The notes beneath the pieces are model-generated. The model did not search any database. It was given only the letters and a program-made list of their open reading frames with translations, and was not told where the DNA came from. From Xenophilus sp. L33 (GTDB lineage Bacteria > Pseudomonadota > Gammaproteobacteria > Burkholderiales > Burkholderiaceae_C), in assembly GCF_009765735.1 (NCBI RefSeq), contig NZ_LMUW01000112.1:23158-87157 (forward strand): 64,000 bases of DNA. Reading direction: 5' to 3'. Every line of letters begins with the position of its first letter. The first letter of the stretch is position 1. The position numbers and the translations under genes were made by a program. Positions 11,773 to 20,633 of this stretch are shown piece after piece.

Positions 11773-12468
11773 ATGGTCACATTTACAGCCTTCTTGAAAG
11801 CCTGTCTGGGCCTCGGTTCGTTCCTGCAGGCGCCGATGGTCGAGGCCCAGCCGCGCGCTGTCGCCGCCAGCGGCCTGCCGGTGCCGATCCGCTCGATCGG
11901 CCCGCAGGAGCGTCCGCGCATCGCCGCGCACCTGCTGGCGCTGAACGCCCACGACCGCTACCTGCGCTTCGGCTACCCGGCCACCGACGAGCAGATCGGT
12001 CGCTATGTCGACAGCCTCGACTTCGACCGCGACGAGCTGTTCGGCATCTACAACCGCCGGCTCGAGTTGATCGCCATGTCGCACCTGGCCTTCGCGCCGG
12101 CCGACGCGCCAAGCGACTGCGCCGAATTCGGCGTCTCGGTGTCGGAACATGCGCGCGGCCGCGGCTATGGCGCCCGGCTGTTCGAGCGGGCGGTGGTGGT
12201 GGCACGCAACGAAGGCGTCGGCATGCTCTTCATCCACGCGCTGAGCGAGAACGCCGCGATGCTGAAGATCGCCCGCAAGGCCGGCGCCACGGTGGTGCGC
12301 AGCGGCTCGGAGTCGCAGGCCCACCTCGAGCTGCCCGCGGCCACCTTCGACAGCCGCATGAGCGAGATCGCGCTGCAGCACTTCGGCCAGGTCGACTACC
12401 AGCTCAAGAGCCGCGCGCAGCAGTTCTGGAACCTGCTGGGCACGCTGCAGGAAACCCGCCGCTCCTGA
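11773..12468 (+). CDS. GNAT family N-acetyltransferase
   Basis: This 231-residue protein has a GNAT core in its second half: the acetyl-CoA loop SEHARGRGYGARL near 125-137, then a NEGVGMLFIHAL strand-helix and a C-terminal AALKIARKAG-like helix (NAAMLKIARKAG). The first 30 residues are hydrophobic and poorly conserved in kind, so a downstream start (ATG at 11838, MVEAQPRAV) is an alternative. The substrate is unknown. It stands alone between the Lrp gene and corC, behind a promoter with a palindrome between the -35 and -10. Confidence 0.8.
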   Translation: MVTFTAFLKACLGLGSFLQAPMVEAQPRAVAASGLPVPIRSIGPQERPRIAAHLLALNAHDRYLRFGYPATDEQIGRYVDSLDFDRDELFGIYNRRLELIAMSHLAFAPADAPSDCAEFGVSVSEHARGRGYGARLFERAVVVARNEGVGMLFIHALSENAAMLKIARKAGATVVRSGSESQAHLELPAATFDSRMSEIALQHFGQVDYQLKSRAQQFWNLLGTLQETRRS

Positions 12469-12541
12469 GCCGCAGACGGCGGTTGGGGGCCGGAGCGCGA
12501 GCTACGGTATCCTTCGCATTCCCCAACTCCGCCCTCCCGCA

Positions 12542-13420
12542 GTGGCCGACCCTCACCCTGATCGCGCGCCCGTCGAACGCGAAGACAAGCGCAGCTTCCT
12601 GCAGAAGCTCGCCGAATTTCTCCACCCCGGCCCCGATTCGCGTGACGAACTGATCGAGACGCTGGCCGACGCCGAGGACAACGACGTGATCGGCGCCGAG
12701 TCGCGGGTGATGCTCGAAGGCGTGCTCCGCATGGCCGACATGACCGCCGGCGAGGTGATGGTGGCGGCGCCGCGCATGGACCTGGTGAACATCGACGCGC
12801 CCTACGACGCGCTGCTGCACCTGGTGATCGACACCGCCCACTCGCGCTTCCCGGTCTACGAGGGCGAGAAGGAAAACATCATCGGCATCCTGCTGGCGAA
12901 GGACCTGCTCAAGCTGCAGCGCGCGCCCGGGCTCAACATCCGCGCGCTGCTGCGCCCGCCGACCTTCGTGCCCGAGAGCAAGGGCCTGAACGACCTGCTG
13001 CGCGAGTTCCGCGGCAACCGCAACCACCTGGCGGTGGTGATCGACGAGTTCGGCCGCGTGGCGGGCCTCATCACCATCGAGGACGTGCTGGAGCAGATCG
13101 TCGGCGAGATCGAGGACGAGTTCGACATCGCCGAAGACGAGGGCGACATCTTCGGCCTGGCCGACCACACCTACCGCGTCTCCGGCGACACGCCGATCGA
13201 GCGGGTGGCCGAGGCCTTCGGCATCACCTTCGATGAAGAGGCGCTGAGCGAGGACTTCGACACCATCGGCGGCCTGATCGCGCACCAGATGGGCCACGTG
13301 CCCAAGCGCGGCGAGCATCACGCCATCGGCGCCTTCGACTTCGTGGTGCTGCACACCAAGGGCGGCGCGGTGCGCTGGTTCAAGGTCTCGCCGGCGCGCG
13401 GCGACGAATCGGGCGCTTGA
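12542..13420 (+). CDS. corC: CorC/HlyC family CBS-domain protein
   Basis: This 292-residue cytosolic protein carries a CBS-domain pair (about 65-125 and 130-190, VMVAAPRMD and IDEFGRVAGLITIEDVLEQIVG) and a C-terminal CorC/HlyC domain (about 205-285). It equals E. coli CorC in length and lacks the DUF21 membrane domain. In enterobacteria CorC is linked to Mg2+/Co2+ tolerance together with CorA. The start is GTG at 12542. Its TGA overlaps the TTG start of lnt, the corC(ybeX)-lnt arrangement conserved across proteobacteria. Confidence 0.88.
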   Translation: MADPHPDRAPVEREDKRSFLQKLAEFLHPGPDSRDELIETLADAEDNDVIGAESRVMLEGVLRMADMTAGEVMVAAPRMDLVNIDAPYDALLHLVIDTAHSRFPVYEGEKENIIGILLAKDLLKLQRAPGLNIRALLRPPTFVPESKGLNDLLREFRGNRNHLAVVIDEFGRVAGLITIEDVLEQIVGEIEDEFDIAEDEGDIFGLADHTYRVSGDTPIERVAEAFGITFDEEALSEDFDTIGGLIAHQMGHVPKRGEHHAIGAFDFVVLHTKGGAVRWFKVSPARGDESGA

Positions 13421-14985
13421 AAGCCTTTCTCCGCGTTCTCGGCTTCGGGCTGGCGGGCATCGCGCAGGCGCTGTCGATCGCTTCGCCCTGGAACGGCCAG
13501 CCGGTGTGGTGGCTGCAACTGCTGTCGACGGCCGCGCTGGTGGCCTTGCTCGACGGCATCAAGGCGACGCCCGGCGCGAGGCTGCCATGGCGCAGCGCCG
13601 CGCTCCATGGCTGGCTCTTCGCCACCGCCTGGCTCTGCGCCACCTTCTGGTGGATGTTCATCTCGCTGCACACCTACGGCGGGCTCGCGGCGCCGTTGGC
13701 GGCCGTCGCGGTGCTGGTGCTGGCGGCCCTGCTGGCGCTCTACTACGTGGTCGCGAGCGCACTCTACGTGGCCTTCGCGCCGGCCGGGGTGCTCGCCGGC
13801 GCGGTCTTCTTCACCGCCCTGTGGACGGTGGCGGAGTTGCTGCGCGGCACCTGGTTCACCGGGCTGCCGTGGGGCGCGGGCGGCTATGCGCATGTCGAGG
13901 GACCGCTGGCGCCGTACGCGCCCTGGATCGGCGTCTACGGCATCGGCGCGGTCGCCACGCTGATCGCGGCGCTGGTCGCACTGGCCTGGCGGCGGGCGCG
14001 CGAGCGCTCGCGCGGCGCACTGGCAGCCCCGCTGCTGGTGGCCCTGGCGCTTGCGGTGCTGCCCTCCGCATGGGTCGGTTTGCGCGGCACGCCGGCGGAC
14101 GATCCGTCGCTGTCGCGCGGCAAGCTGGCGGTGGCGCTGCTGCAGGGGAACATCCCGCAAGACGAGAAGTTCGTGCCGGGCGGCGGCATGGCCACCGCGC
14201 TCGACTGGTACGGCCGCATGCTGGGCAGCGACACGACGAGCCTGGTGGTCACGCCCGAGACCGCGCTGCCGCTGCTGCCTTCGCAGCTGCCCTCGGGCTA
14301 CCTGGACGCGATCACCGCGCGCTACATGCACGGCCAGCAGGCGGCGATCGTCGGGCTGCCGCTGGGCGACGGGCAGGTCTACAGCAATTCGGTGCTCGGC
14401 TTCAAGCCGGGCGAGGCCGAACCGTACCGCTACGACAAGCACCACCTGGTGCCCTTCGGCGAATTCATCCCGGGCCTGTTCCGCTGGTTCACCGACATGC
14501 TGAACATCCCGCTCGGCGACTTCGCCAGCGGCGGCCTCGCGCAGCCGTCCTTCGCCTGGCAGGGCCAGCGCATCGCGCCGAACATCTGCTACGAGGACCT
14601 GTTCGGCGAGGAGATCGGCGCGCGCTTCGCCAGCGACGAGGAGGCGCCGACGATCCTGCTCAACGTCAGCAACCTGGCCTGGTTCGGCGACTCGATCGCG
14701 ATCGACCAGCACCTGGCGATCTCGCGCATGCGGGCGCTCGAATTCCAGCGGCCGATGGCGCGTTCGACCAACACCGGCGCCACGGTGGTGATCGACCATC
14801 ACGGGCGTGTCGTCGACCAGCTGCCGCGGCTGACCCGCGGCGTGCTGCATGCGCAAGTCGAAGGGCGCGGCGGCCGCACGCCCTATGCGGTGTGGGTGTC
14901 GCGCTTCGGGCTCTGGCCGCTGTGGGGGCTGGGGCTGGCGGTGATCGCGCTCACGCTGGCGCTGCGGCAGCGGCGGCGCGGGTAG
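13417..14985 (+). CDS. lnt: apolipoprotein N-acyltransferase
   Basis: This 522-residue inner-membrane enzyme adds the third acyl chain to the N-terminal Cys of lipoproteins. Several membrane segments occupy residues 1-220, followed by a nitrilase-fold periplasmic domain. The catalytic triad is visible as Glu281 (VVTPETALP), Lys341 (YDKHHLVPFGEF) and Cys391 (PNICYEDLFGEE). A final membrane helix closes the protein. It starts at TTG within TTGA, coupled to corC. Its 3' end overlaps the convergent FAD-oxidase gene by 35 bp. Confidence 0.95.
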   Translation: MKAFLRVLGFGLAGIAQALSIASPWNGQPVWWLQLLSTAALVALLDGIKATPGARLPWRSAALHGWLFATAWLCATFWWMFISLHTYGGLAAPLAAVAVLVLAALLALYYVVASALYVAFAPAGVLAGAVFFTALWTVAELLRGTWFTGLPWGAGGYAHVEGPLAPYAPWIGVYGIGAVATLIAALVALAWRRARERSRGALAAPLLVALALAVLPSAWVGLRGTPADDPSLSRGKLAVALLQGNIPQDEKFVPGGGMATALDWYGRMLGSDTTSLVVTPETALPLLPSQLPSGYLDAITARYMHGQQAAIVGLPLGDGQVYSNSVLGFKPGEAEPYRYDKHHLVPFGEFIPGLFRWFTDMLNIPLGDFASGGLAQPSFAWQGQRIAPNICYEDLFGEEIGARFASDEEAPTILLNVSNLAWFGDSIAIDQHLAISRMRALEFQRPMARSTNTGATVVIDHHGRVVDQLPRLTRGVLHAQVEGRGGRTPYAVWVSRFGLWPLWGLGLAVIALTLALRQRRRG

Positions 14986-16339
14986 CCGGCCAGTCGCGCA
15001 GCTTGCCCGGGTTGAGCAGGCCCTGCGGATCGAAGCGCTGCTTCATCTCGGTGACTTCCGGCGGCAGCGGGCCGCCGGCCTTGCCGTCCTCGACGATGAA
15101 CACGTGCGGGTTGTTGATGCGCACGCCGCGCTCGCGGTGCATGCGGATGATCTCGTCCAGCCGCTCCTCGGTGCTGAAGCGCACCAGCTGCAGGCCGCTG
15201 CAGGTGATGAGGCCGTCCATGTTGCGCAGGAACTCGCAATGCATCATCACCTCGCCGGCGAAGAGCGCTTCCATCTCGGCGATCTGCGCCAAGTGGCGGC
15301 CCGGCACGAAGCTGCTCTGCAGGTAGGTCAGCGACTTGTCGACCTTGAGCGCATGCAGCGTCGTGTGATTCCAGGTGAATTCCATCAGGGTGCGGTTGCT
15401 CTGGCGCACCTCGTCGGCGGATTTGCGGTAGCTGATGCGGCCGCCGTGCGCCGCGGCCAGGTCGAGCATCGGTTCCTCGGCCGACTCGGCCACCAGCGAC
15501 AGCACCGCCTGGCAGCCCGGCGGCAGATGGTCGGCCAGTTGCGCCAGGTGGTCGGGCACCGGGCTCGCGAAGAAGGCGACCTCGCGCTTGACGATGCCCG
15601 GCGCATGCGCGAGCGCGTCGGCGAAGCGCAGCGCGCGGTCGAAGGCGCCGGCGCCGTCGAAGACCGCCAGGCTCTCGAGCCAGGGATGGGCCGGCGCCAG
15701 GGCCAGCTCCAGGTCGAGCACCAGGCCGTTGGTGCCCCACAGGTGATGCAGGCGCAGCGCCTCGGCGCCGCGCAGCTCGATGATCTGCGGCTCCGGCTCG
15801 ATGGTCATCGCGCGCAGGCCGAGCACGTTGCCGGGCGCGCCGAGCGGGCCGTAGTTGATCGAGCCGACGCCGCCGAAGCCGCCGCCGAAGAGGCCGCCGA
15901 GCGTCGCGCTGCGGTAGGTCGAGGGCATGCAGCGCAGCTCCTGGCCCGACGGCAGCGTGTACTTCTCCAGTTCGCCCAGCCGCATGCCGGCCTGCGCGCG
16001 GGCCGAGCCCGGGCGCACCCAGTGCAGCGCGTTGTAGCCGGTCATGTCGAGCACCACGCCGCCGGCCAGCGGCGTGGTCTGGCCGTAGTTGCCGGTGCCG
16101 CTGCCGCGGATCGTGATCGGCACGCGAAGGCGGCTGCAGGCGGCCACCAGCGTGCGGATCTCCTCCTCGGTGCGCGGGCGCACCACCACGTCGGCGCGCT
16201 TGTCCTTCAGCTGGCGGTGCAGCACCGGGCTGAACCAGGCGAAGTCCTGCGAGAGGCGGGCGATGCGGCCGGGATCGGTGATCCAGTCGTGGTCCGGCAG
16301 CTCGCGCTGGAGCCGCTCGATGGCGGTGGTGTTCGTCAT
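14951..16339 (-). CDS. FAD-linked oxidase (GlcD/VAO-type)
   Basis: This 462-residue protein has a PCMH-type FAD domain (about 48-225: VVVRPRTEEEIRTLVAACSR, then RGSGTGNYGQ and LGGLFGGGFGG). A C-terminal oxidase domain ends RFDPQGLLNPGKL, the usual FAD-oxidase C-terminal motif. Relatives oxidise 2-hydroxy acids or similar alcohols. It is the last gene of the ABC-transporter cluster and starts 2 bases after the permease stop, so it is probably cotranscribed and acts on an imported compound or its breakdown product. The substrate is unknown. Convergent with lnt. Confidence 0.87.
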   Translation of the reverse strand: MTNTTAIERLQRELPDHDWITDPGRIARLSQDFAWFSPVLHRQLKDKRADVVVRPRTEEEIRTLVAACSRLRVPITIRGSGTGNYGQTTPLAGGVVLDMTGYNALHWVRPGSARAQAGMRLGELEKYTLPSGQELRCMPSTYRSATLGGLFGGGFGGVGSINYGPLGAPGNVLGLRAMTIEPEPQIIELRGAEALRLHHLWGTNGLVLDLELALAPAHPWLESLAVFDGAGAFDRALRFADALAHAPGIVKREVAFFASPVPDHLAQLADHLPPGCQAVLSLVAESAEEPMLDLAAAHGGRISYRKSADEVRQSNRTLMEFTWNHTTLHALKVDKSLTYLQSSFVPGRHLAQIAEMEALFAGEVMMHCEFLRNMDGLITCSGLQLVRFSTEERLDEIIRMHRERGVRINNPHVFIVEDGKAGGPLPPEVTEMKQRFDPQGLLNPGKLRDWPATRAAAAAAPA

Positions 16340-16341
16340 TG

Positions 16342-17139
16342 CTAGTCCTGCGAGAGTTCGCTCGCGTGCCAGGACCCGAGCGCGAGCTGGGTCAGCCAGG
16401 CCATGAGCACGAAGAGGCCGACGCCGGTCAGCGAGATCAAGAGCAGCGCGGCGAACATGCGCGGGATGTTGAGCTGGAAGCCGGCCTGCAGGATCTGGTA
16501 GGCCAGCCCGGCGCCGGAGCCGCCGGTGCCGGCGACGAATTCGGCGACCACCGCGCCGATCAGCGCCAGGCCGCTGGAGATGCGCAGGCCGCCAAAGAAG
16601 TAGGGCAGCGCGCTCGGGATGCGCAGCCGCACCAGCTGTTGCCAGCGCGTCGCGCGGTTGAGCTTGAAGTAGCTCTGCAGGTCGGGCTCGATGCTGCGCA
16701 GGCCCAGCGTGGTGTTGCTGATGATCGGGAACAGCGCCACCAGCGCGGCGCACACCACCATCGCCCAGGTCGGGTTCTTGACCCAGATGATGATGAGCGG
16801 CGCCACCGCGACGATCGGCGTCACCTGCAGCAGCACCGCATAGGGGAAGAGCGCGGTCTCGATCAGCTTGCTCTGCACGAAGACGAAGGAGATCAGCACG
16901 CCGACCACCACCGCGACCACGAACGACAGCACCGTGATCTTGAGGGTGACCAGCAGCGCCAGCCCGAGCGGCGCCCAGTCGGTGAAGAGTGTGTGCAGCA
17001 TCAGCCAGGGCGACGGCACCAGGTAGGGCGGCAGGTCGAGGCCGCTGACGATGCCCTGCCAGAGCGCCACCAGCACGATGCCGACCGCCAGCGGGTAGAT
17101 CACCCGCTGCACCCGCGGCTGCTGCAGGAGCGGCGTCAT
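16342..17139 (-). CDS. ABC transporter permease, NitT/TauT type
   Basis: This 265-residue inner-membrane permease has about six hydrophobic segments. The cytoplasmic coupling loop includes LRSIEPDLQSYFKLNRATRWQ and a RLRIPSALPYFFGGLRISSG stretch, typical of the BPD_transp_1 family that handles nitrate, taurine, sulfonates or thiamine precursors. The ATG at 17139 overlaps the ATPase stop (ATGA). It works with the ATPase and binding protein encoded upstream. Confidence 0.92.
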   Translation of the reverse strand: MTPLLQQPRVQRVIYPLAVGIVLVALWQGIVSGLDLPPYLVPSPWLMLHTLFTDWAPLGLALLVTLKITVLSFVVAVVVGVLISFVFVQSKLIETALFPYAVLLQVTPIVAVAPLIIIWVKNPTWAMVVCAALVALFPIISNTTLGLRSIEPDLQSYFKLNRATRWQQLVRLRIPSALPYFFGGLRISSGLALIGAVVAEFVAGTGGSGAGLAYQILQAGFQLNIPRMFAALLLISLTGVGLFVLMAWLTQLALGSWHASELSQD

Positions 17140-17954
17140 CGCGAGGCTTCCTCGTGCGCGCCGCTCGCGCGCAGGAGGCTGTCCTGCAGCGCCTTGGCGT
17201 AGCGGCTGAACTGCGGCGAGACCATGAAGTCGGCGCTGCGCGGATAGGGCTCGTCGATGCGGAACTCCTCCACCACGCGGCCGGGCCGCGCGGCCATCAT
17301 GATCACGCGGCTGGAGAGGAACACCGCCTCGTGGATCGAATGCGTGACGAAGATGATGGTGAGGCCCTTCTTGCGCCACAGGTCGAGCAGCTCGGCGTCG
17401 AGCTTGTGGCGGGTGATCTCGTCGAGCGCGCCGAAGGGCTCGTCCATCAGCAGCAGGTCGGGCTGGGTCACCAGGCCGCGCGCGATCGACACCCTCATCT
17501 GCATGCCGCCCGACAGCGCCCGCGGCAGCTGGTCCGCGAACTTCTCGAGGCCGACCAGCGCCAGCGCCTCGGTCACGCGCGCCTCGGCCTCCTGGCGCGG
17601 CACGCCGGCCAGGTCGAGCGGCAGGCGGACGTTGGTTCGAACGCTGGCCCAGGGCATCAGGGTGGGCGACTGGAAGACGAAGGCCATGCGGCGGCCGCTG
17701 TCGTCGAGCTGCGCGACCGGCTTGCGCCAGACCAGCAGGCGGCCGTCGGTCGGCTCCAGCATGCCGGCGACCATCTTCAGCAAGGTGCTCTTGCCGCAGC
17801 CGGACGGGCCGAGCAGCGTGATGAAGTCGCCTTCGGCGATCGAGAGGTCGACCGGCAGCAGCGCCTGCGTGCCGTTCGGATAGGTCTTCTGGGCCGACAG
17901 GATCTCGACCGCCGGCACGGCGGCCGCGACGTAGGCGGATTCGGCGTGGTTCAT
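17136..17954 (-). CDS. ABC transporter ATP-binding protein, NitT/TauT type
   Basis: This 272-residue ATPase is complete: Walker A GPSGCGKST at 49-57, Q-loop near 95, signature LSGGM at 147-151, Walker B LLLMDEP at 167-173, and the switch His205 in VTHSIHEA. The C-terminal region matches SsuB/TauB/ThiZ-like proteins. It energises uptake through the adjoining permease. It begins 15 bases after the binding-protein gene. Confidence 0.94.
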   Translation of the reverse strand: MNHAESAYVAAAVPAVEILSAQKTYPNGTQALLPVDLSIAEGDFITLLGPSGCGKSTLLKMVAGMLEPTDGRLLVWRKPVAQLDDSGRRMAFVFQSPTLMPWASVRTNVRLPLDLAGVPRQEAEARVTEALALVGLEKFADQLPRALSGGMQMRVSIARGLVTQPDLLLMDEPFGALDEITRHKLDAELLDLWRKKGLTIIFVTHSIHEAVFLSSRVIMMAARPGRVVEEFRIDEPYPRSADFMVSPQFSRYAKALQDSLLRASGAHEEASR

Positions 17955-17969
17955 CGAGACCTCGGCTTC

Positions 17970-18962
17970 TCAGGGCAGGACCTTCGCGTCCTTCACGAAG
18001 TCGGTGCGATAGGTCTGGCCGACCGCGACCTTCGACGGATCAAGCAGCTTGTTCGTCACCAGCATGTCGTAGTTGCTCTTGCTGCGCGAGTCGGTCATGG
18101 CGCCGATGCCGAACTGCCCGGCGTCGCCGCCGGTGACCATGCCGGTCTCCTTCAGCTTGGCGACGCTGTAGGCCAGCTGGTCGTCGGTCATGTTGGGGTT
18201 GTCCTTCTTGATCAGCGCATTGCCCGGCGCCGGATTGGCCAGGTAGCTCTTCCAGCCCTCGGCGGAGGCCTTGACGAAGGCGGCGACCTGCTTGGGGCGG
18301 TCCTTGACGGTCTTGTCCATGCAGCTGACCGTGGTCGAGTAGGCGGAGTAGCCGTAGTCGGCGATCAGCAGCACCGTCGCCTTCACGCCGGCCTTCTCGA
18401 TCGCGTAGGGCTCGGAGGTGAGGTAGCCCTGCTGCACCACGTTCTTGTCGGCGACGAAGGGCTGGATGTTGAAGGTGTAGGGCCGGATCTGGTCGTCCGA
18501 GAGGCCGTACTTGGTCTTCAGCCACGGCCAGTAGGCGCGGTTGGCCGACGCGGCGATCAGCAGCGTCTTGCCCTTGAGGTCCTCCGGCTTCTTCACGTCG
18601 TCGTGGGCGATCATGACCTGCGGGTCCTTCTGGAAGTAGGCCGCCACGTTGACCACCGGCACGCCGCTCTCGCGCACCTGCATCATCTGGATGTCGCTCG
18701 AACCCATGATGCAGTCGGCCTGGCCGGCCGCCATCATCTGGATGATGTTGACCTGCGGGCCGCCCATCTTGATCTCGACGTCCAGGCCGTACTTCTTGTA
18801 GATGCCTTCGGCCACCGCCTGGTAGAAGCCGCCGTGCTCGGCCTCGGCGAACCAGTTGGTCATGTAGATGAACTTGTCGTCCGCATGGGCCGGTGCGGCG
18901 GCCGCCAGGACGGCGGCGGCGACAACGGCGAGGGCGGCGCGGGGCGCGAGGGATGGGCGCAT
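17970..18962 (-). CDS. ABC substrate-binding protein, NMT1/THI5-like
   Basis: This 330-residue secreted protein has a Sec signal peptide (AAAAPAHA, cleavage near 27) and an NMT1/THI5-like fold. Visible are NWFAEAEHGGFYQAVAEGIY near 36-55, a GLDVEIKMGGPQVN strand-turn and QADCIMGSSDIQMM. The family binds thiamine pyrimidine precursors, sulfonates, nitrate or aromatic acids. The resemblance to pyrimidine-precursor binders, with a RutR-like regulator upstream, hints at a nitrogenous heterocycle. That is inference only. Confidence 0.88.
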   Translation of the reverse strand: MRPSLAPRAALAVVAAAVLAAAAPAHADDKFIYMTNWFAEAEHGGFYQAVAEGIYKKYGLDVEIKMGGPQVNIIQMMAAGQADCIMGSSDIQMMQVRESGVPVVNVAAYFQKDPQVMIAHDDVKKPEDLKGKTLLIAASANRAYWPWLKTKYGLSDDQIRPYTFNIQPFVADKNVVQQGYLTSEPYAIEKAGVKATVLLIADYGYSAYSTTVSCMDKTVKDRPKQVAAFVKASAEGWKSYLANPAPGNALIKKDNPNMTDDQLAYSVAKLKETGMVTGGDAGQFGIGAMTDSRSKSNYDMLVTNKLLDPSKVAVGQTYRTDFVKDAKVLP

Positions 18963-19031
18963 GGTCAGGGTCTCTCCGGTGGATGGCTGCGGTGAGCGGC
19001 CGAATGCAAGGAGCGGGCCTCTTTCGGCGGC

Positions 19032-19895
19032 TCAGCCGGCATTCGCCGCGCGCTGGATGAAGCCGGTCTCGGCGCCGCGGCCCCAGGTCGCTTCCTCGCG
19101 CACCACCCAGCGCAGGGCGTGCAGCTCGGTGAGCGCCTGCACCCAGCTGTCCGACAACGTCTCAAGGATCGCCTCGCCCTGCTCGCGGGTGGCGCTGGTC
19201 GGGTCGCCGATCACGCCGCTCGGGCCGAAGTCGCGCGCGCTCCAGGCGCAGGCCGGGCGGCCGTCGGGCGACAGCAGCTTGATCGGGAAGGGCGGCGGGT
19301 AGTTGGCGGCGGCGCGCTCCATGTGCACCGTGTCGGGGGCCAGCGCCAGCATCAGGGCGGTCTCGGAATGGCCGGCGTGCATCGCCAGGCTCTTCTCGCG
19401 GTCGCTGATCTGCTTGCCCGACGCGTTCGGCAGCCGCGAGACGCCGTGCGGCACGATCACGAAGTCGCCGTGGCGCAGCCGCAGTTCGCGCGCCGCCATC
19501 TCCAGCACCTGCGGCTGGCCGCCGTGGCCGTTGGCGAACAGCAGCTTGCGAAAGCCCGAGCGGTAGACCGACTCGCCGATCTCGGTCACGGTCGCCAGCA
19601 GGGTCGGGCCGCTCAGGGTCATGGTGCCGGGGAAGTGCAGGTGCTCCTCCGACTTGCCGTAGGTGATGGTCGGCAGCGCGAAGGCCCGCACGTTGGCCGG
19701 CAGCTTCTCGAGCGCGCGGCCCATGACGCCGGAGGAAATGACGCTGTCGACCGAGCAGGGGAGGTGCGGCCCGTGCTGCTCGATCGCGCCGCAGGGCAGC
19801 ACGATGACCGTGTTCTCGCGGTCCGGCAGCGCGTCGATCTCGGTCCAGCTGAGGTAGGGCAGGAAGCGATGGGGCGGGATGTAGCCGTGCAGCAT
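19032..19895 (-). CDS. creatininase family amidohydrolase
   Basis: This 287-residue member of the creatininase family has its dinuclear-metal motifs in order: Glu and His in LPCGAIEQHGPHLP near 34-47, Asp in SVDS, His in FANGHGGQ near 120-126 and Glu in HAGHSETA near 175-182. Family members hydrolyse creatinine, formamidopyrimidine or other cyclic or formyl amides. It sits upstream of the ABC importer and downstream of the oxidoreductase in one co-directional cluster, so it probably opens or deacylates the imported compound. Creatinine is not certain, because no creatinase or sarcosine gene is nearby. Confidence 0.85.
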   Translation of the reverse strand: MLHGYIPPHRFLPYLSWTEIDALPDRENTVIVLPCGAIEQHGPHLPCSVDSVISSGVMGRALEKLPANVRAFALPTITYGKSEEHLHFPGTMTLSGPTLLATVTEIGESVYRSGFRKLLFANGHGGQPQVLEMAARELRLRHGDFVIVPHGVSRLPNASGKQISDREKSLAMHAGHSETALMLALAPDTVHMERAAANYPPPFPIKLLSPDGRPACAWSARDFGPSGVIGDPTSATREQGEAILETLSDSWVQALTELHALRWVVREEATWGRGAETGFIQRAANAG

Positions 19896-19910
19896 GGTGG
19901 GTCCTCGGGC

Positions 19911-19940
19911 GGTGTCAGGCGGTATCAGGCGGTGTCAGGC
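19911..19940 (-). repeat. three 10-bp tandem copies at the end of the oxidoreductase gene
   Basis: On the plus strand GGTGTCAGGC, GGTATCAGGC and GGTGTCAGGC follow each other exactly. On the coding strand each copy contains TGA. The last copy supplies the stop of the oxidoreductase gene, and the 10-bp period puts the other two TGAs in the two remaining frames, so the gene end is closed in every frame. Confidence 0.8.
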
Positions 19941-20522
19941 GAAGTGCGCCATGGCCTGGCCGACCCGCTGCAGGAAGCGCTTCAGCTGGGGCTCGGTGGC
20001 CACGTTCATGTGGTAGTGGGCGTGGTAGTCGACCCTGGCCTGGCGGCCGGTGAGCCGCAGCATGTAGCGGGTGACGATCTTGCGCGGCGGGTCGCCCATG
20101 TACCAGGCGACCCAGCGCGGACGGCCGTAGGTGACCACGGCCGAGATGCGCTTGATGTGCGTGAGCATCGGCTTGACGTCGGCCGGGTCGCTGATGTCGA
20201 AGGCCACGCCGGGCATGAAGAGCCGGTCGAAGTAGCCCTTGAGCATCGCCGGCAGGCCGAAGCACCAGGTCGGGAAGCAGAAGACGATGCCCTCGGCCCA
20301 CTGCAGCCGCTCGACGTAGGGCTTGAGCGGCAGCTGGTTGCGGGTGACGTCGTGGTAGCCCAGGCGTTCCTCGCGCGACAGCACCGGGTCGAAGCCCTCG
20401 GCGTAGAGGTCGCAGTCGTCGACCTCGTGGCCGGCCGTGCGCAGGTTGCGCAGCACCTCCTGGTGCAGCGCCGCGTGGAAGCTGGTTTCGACTGGATGGC
20501 AGTAGACGACGAGCACGCGCAT
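19935..20522 (-). CDS. NAD(P)H-dependent flavodoxin-fold oxidoreductase
   Basis: This 195-residue protein of the NAD(P)H quinone oxidoreductase/KefF group has the FMN-binding start VLVVYCHPVETSFHAAL at 3-19. The WAEGIVFCFPTWCFGLPAMLKGYFDR block lies near 75-100, and a VVTYGRPRW strand follows. Members reduce quinones or other electrophiles by two electrons. It is the first structural gene after the TetR regulator, 39 bases ahead of the creatininase gene, and behind a candidate operator. It may protect against or process a quinone-like intermediate. Confidence 0.87.
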   Translation of the reverse strand: MRVLVVYCHPVETSFHAALHQEVLRNLRTAGHEVDDCDLYAEGFDPVLSREERLGYHDVTRNQLPLKPYVERLQWAEGIVFCFPTWCFGLPAMLKGYFDRLFMPGVAFDISDPADVKPMLTHIKRISAVVTYGRPRWVAWYMGDPPRKIVTRYMLRLTGRQARVDYHAHYHMNVATEPQLKRFLQRVGQAMAHFA

Positions 20523-20528
20523 GAGGGG

Positions 20529-20557
20529 CTGACCGCTTAATCAGAGCAAGTGGTCAG
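20529..20557 (-). promoter_or_regulatory. candidate TetR (RutR-like) operator and promoter
   Basis: CTGACCGCTT, nine bases, AAGTGGTCAG is an inverted repeat with 9 of 10 positions matching, just upstream of the oxidoreductase ATG. On the minus strand TTGCAC-17 bp-TGATTA can serve as a promoter, with one half-site inside the spacer and the other just past the -10. The half-site resembles that in the RutR box (TTGACCA..TGGTCAA, from memory). GTGGTC and CCACTT also occur in the regulator's own upstream region (21372-21391). Confidence 0.55.
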
Positions 20558-20633
20558 ATAGTGCAAAGGCCGTGCCAGTGCATTTGCACCAATTTGGTTC
20601 CCGCGTGCGCTTGCGCGGGCCGGGCAGGGCGGA

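Noticed and set aside
19032..19895. Assignment of the creatininase-family gene as creatininase proper
   Set aside because: No creatinase, sarcosine oxidase or hydantoinase gene is adjacent, and the family covers several unrelated amidohydrolases. Only the family name is supported.
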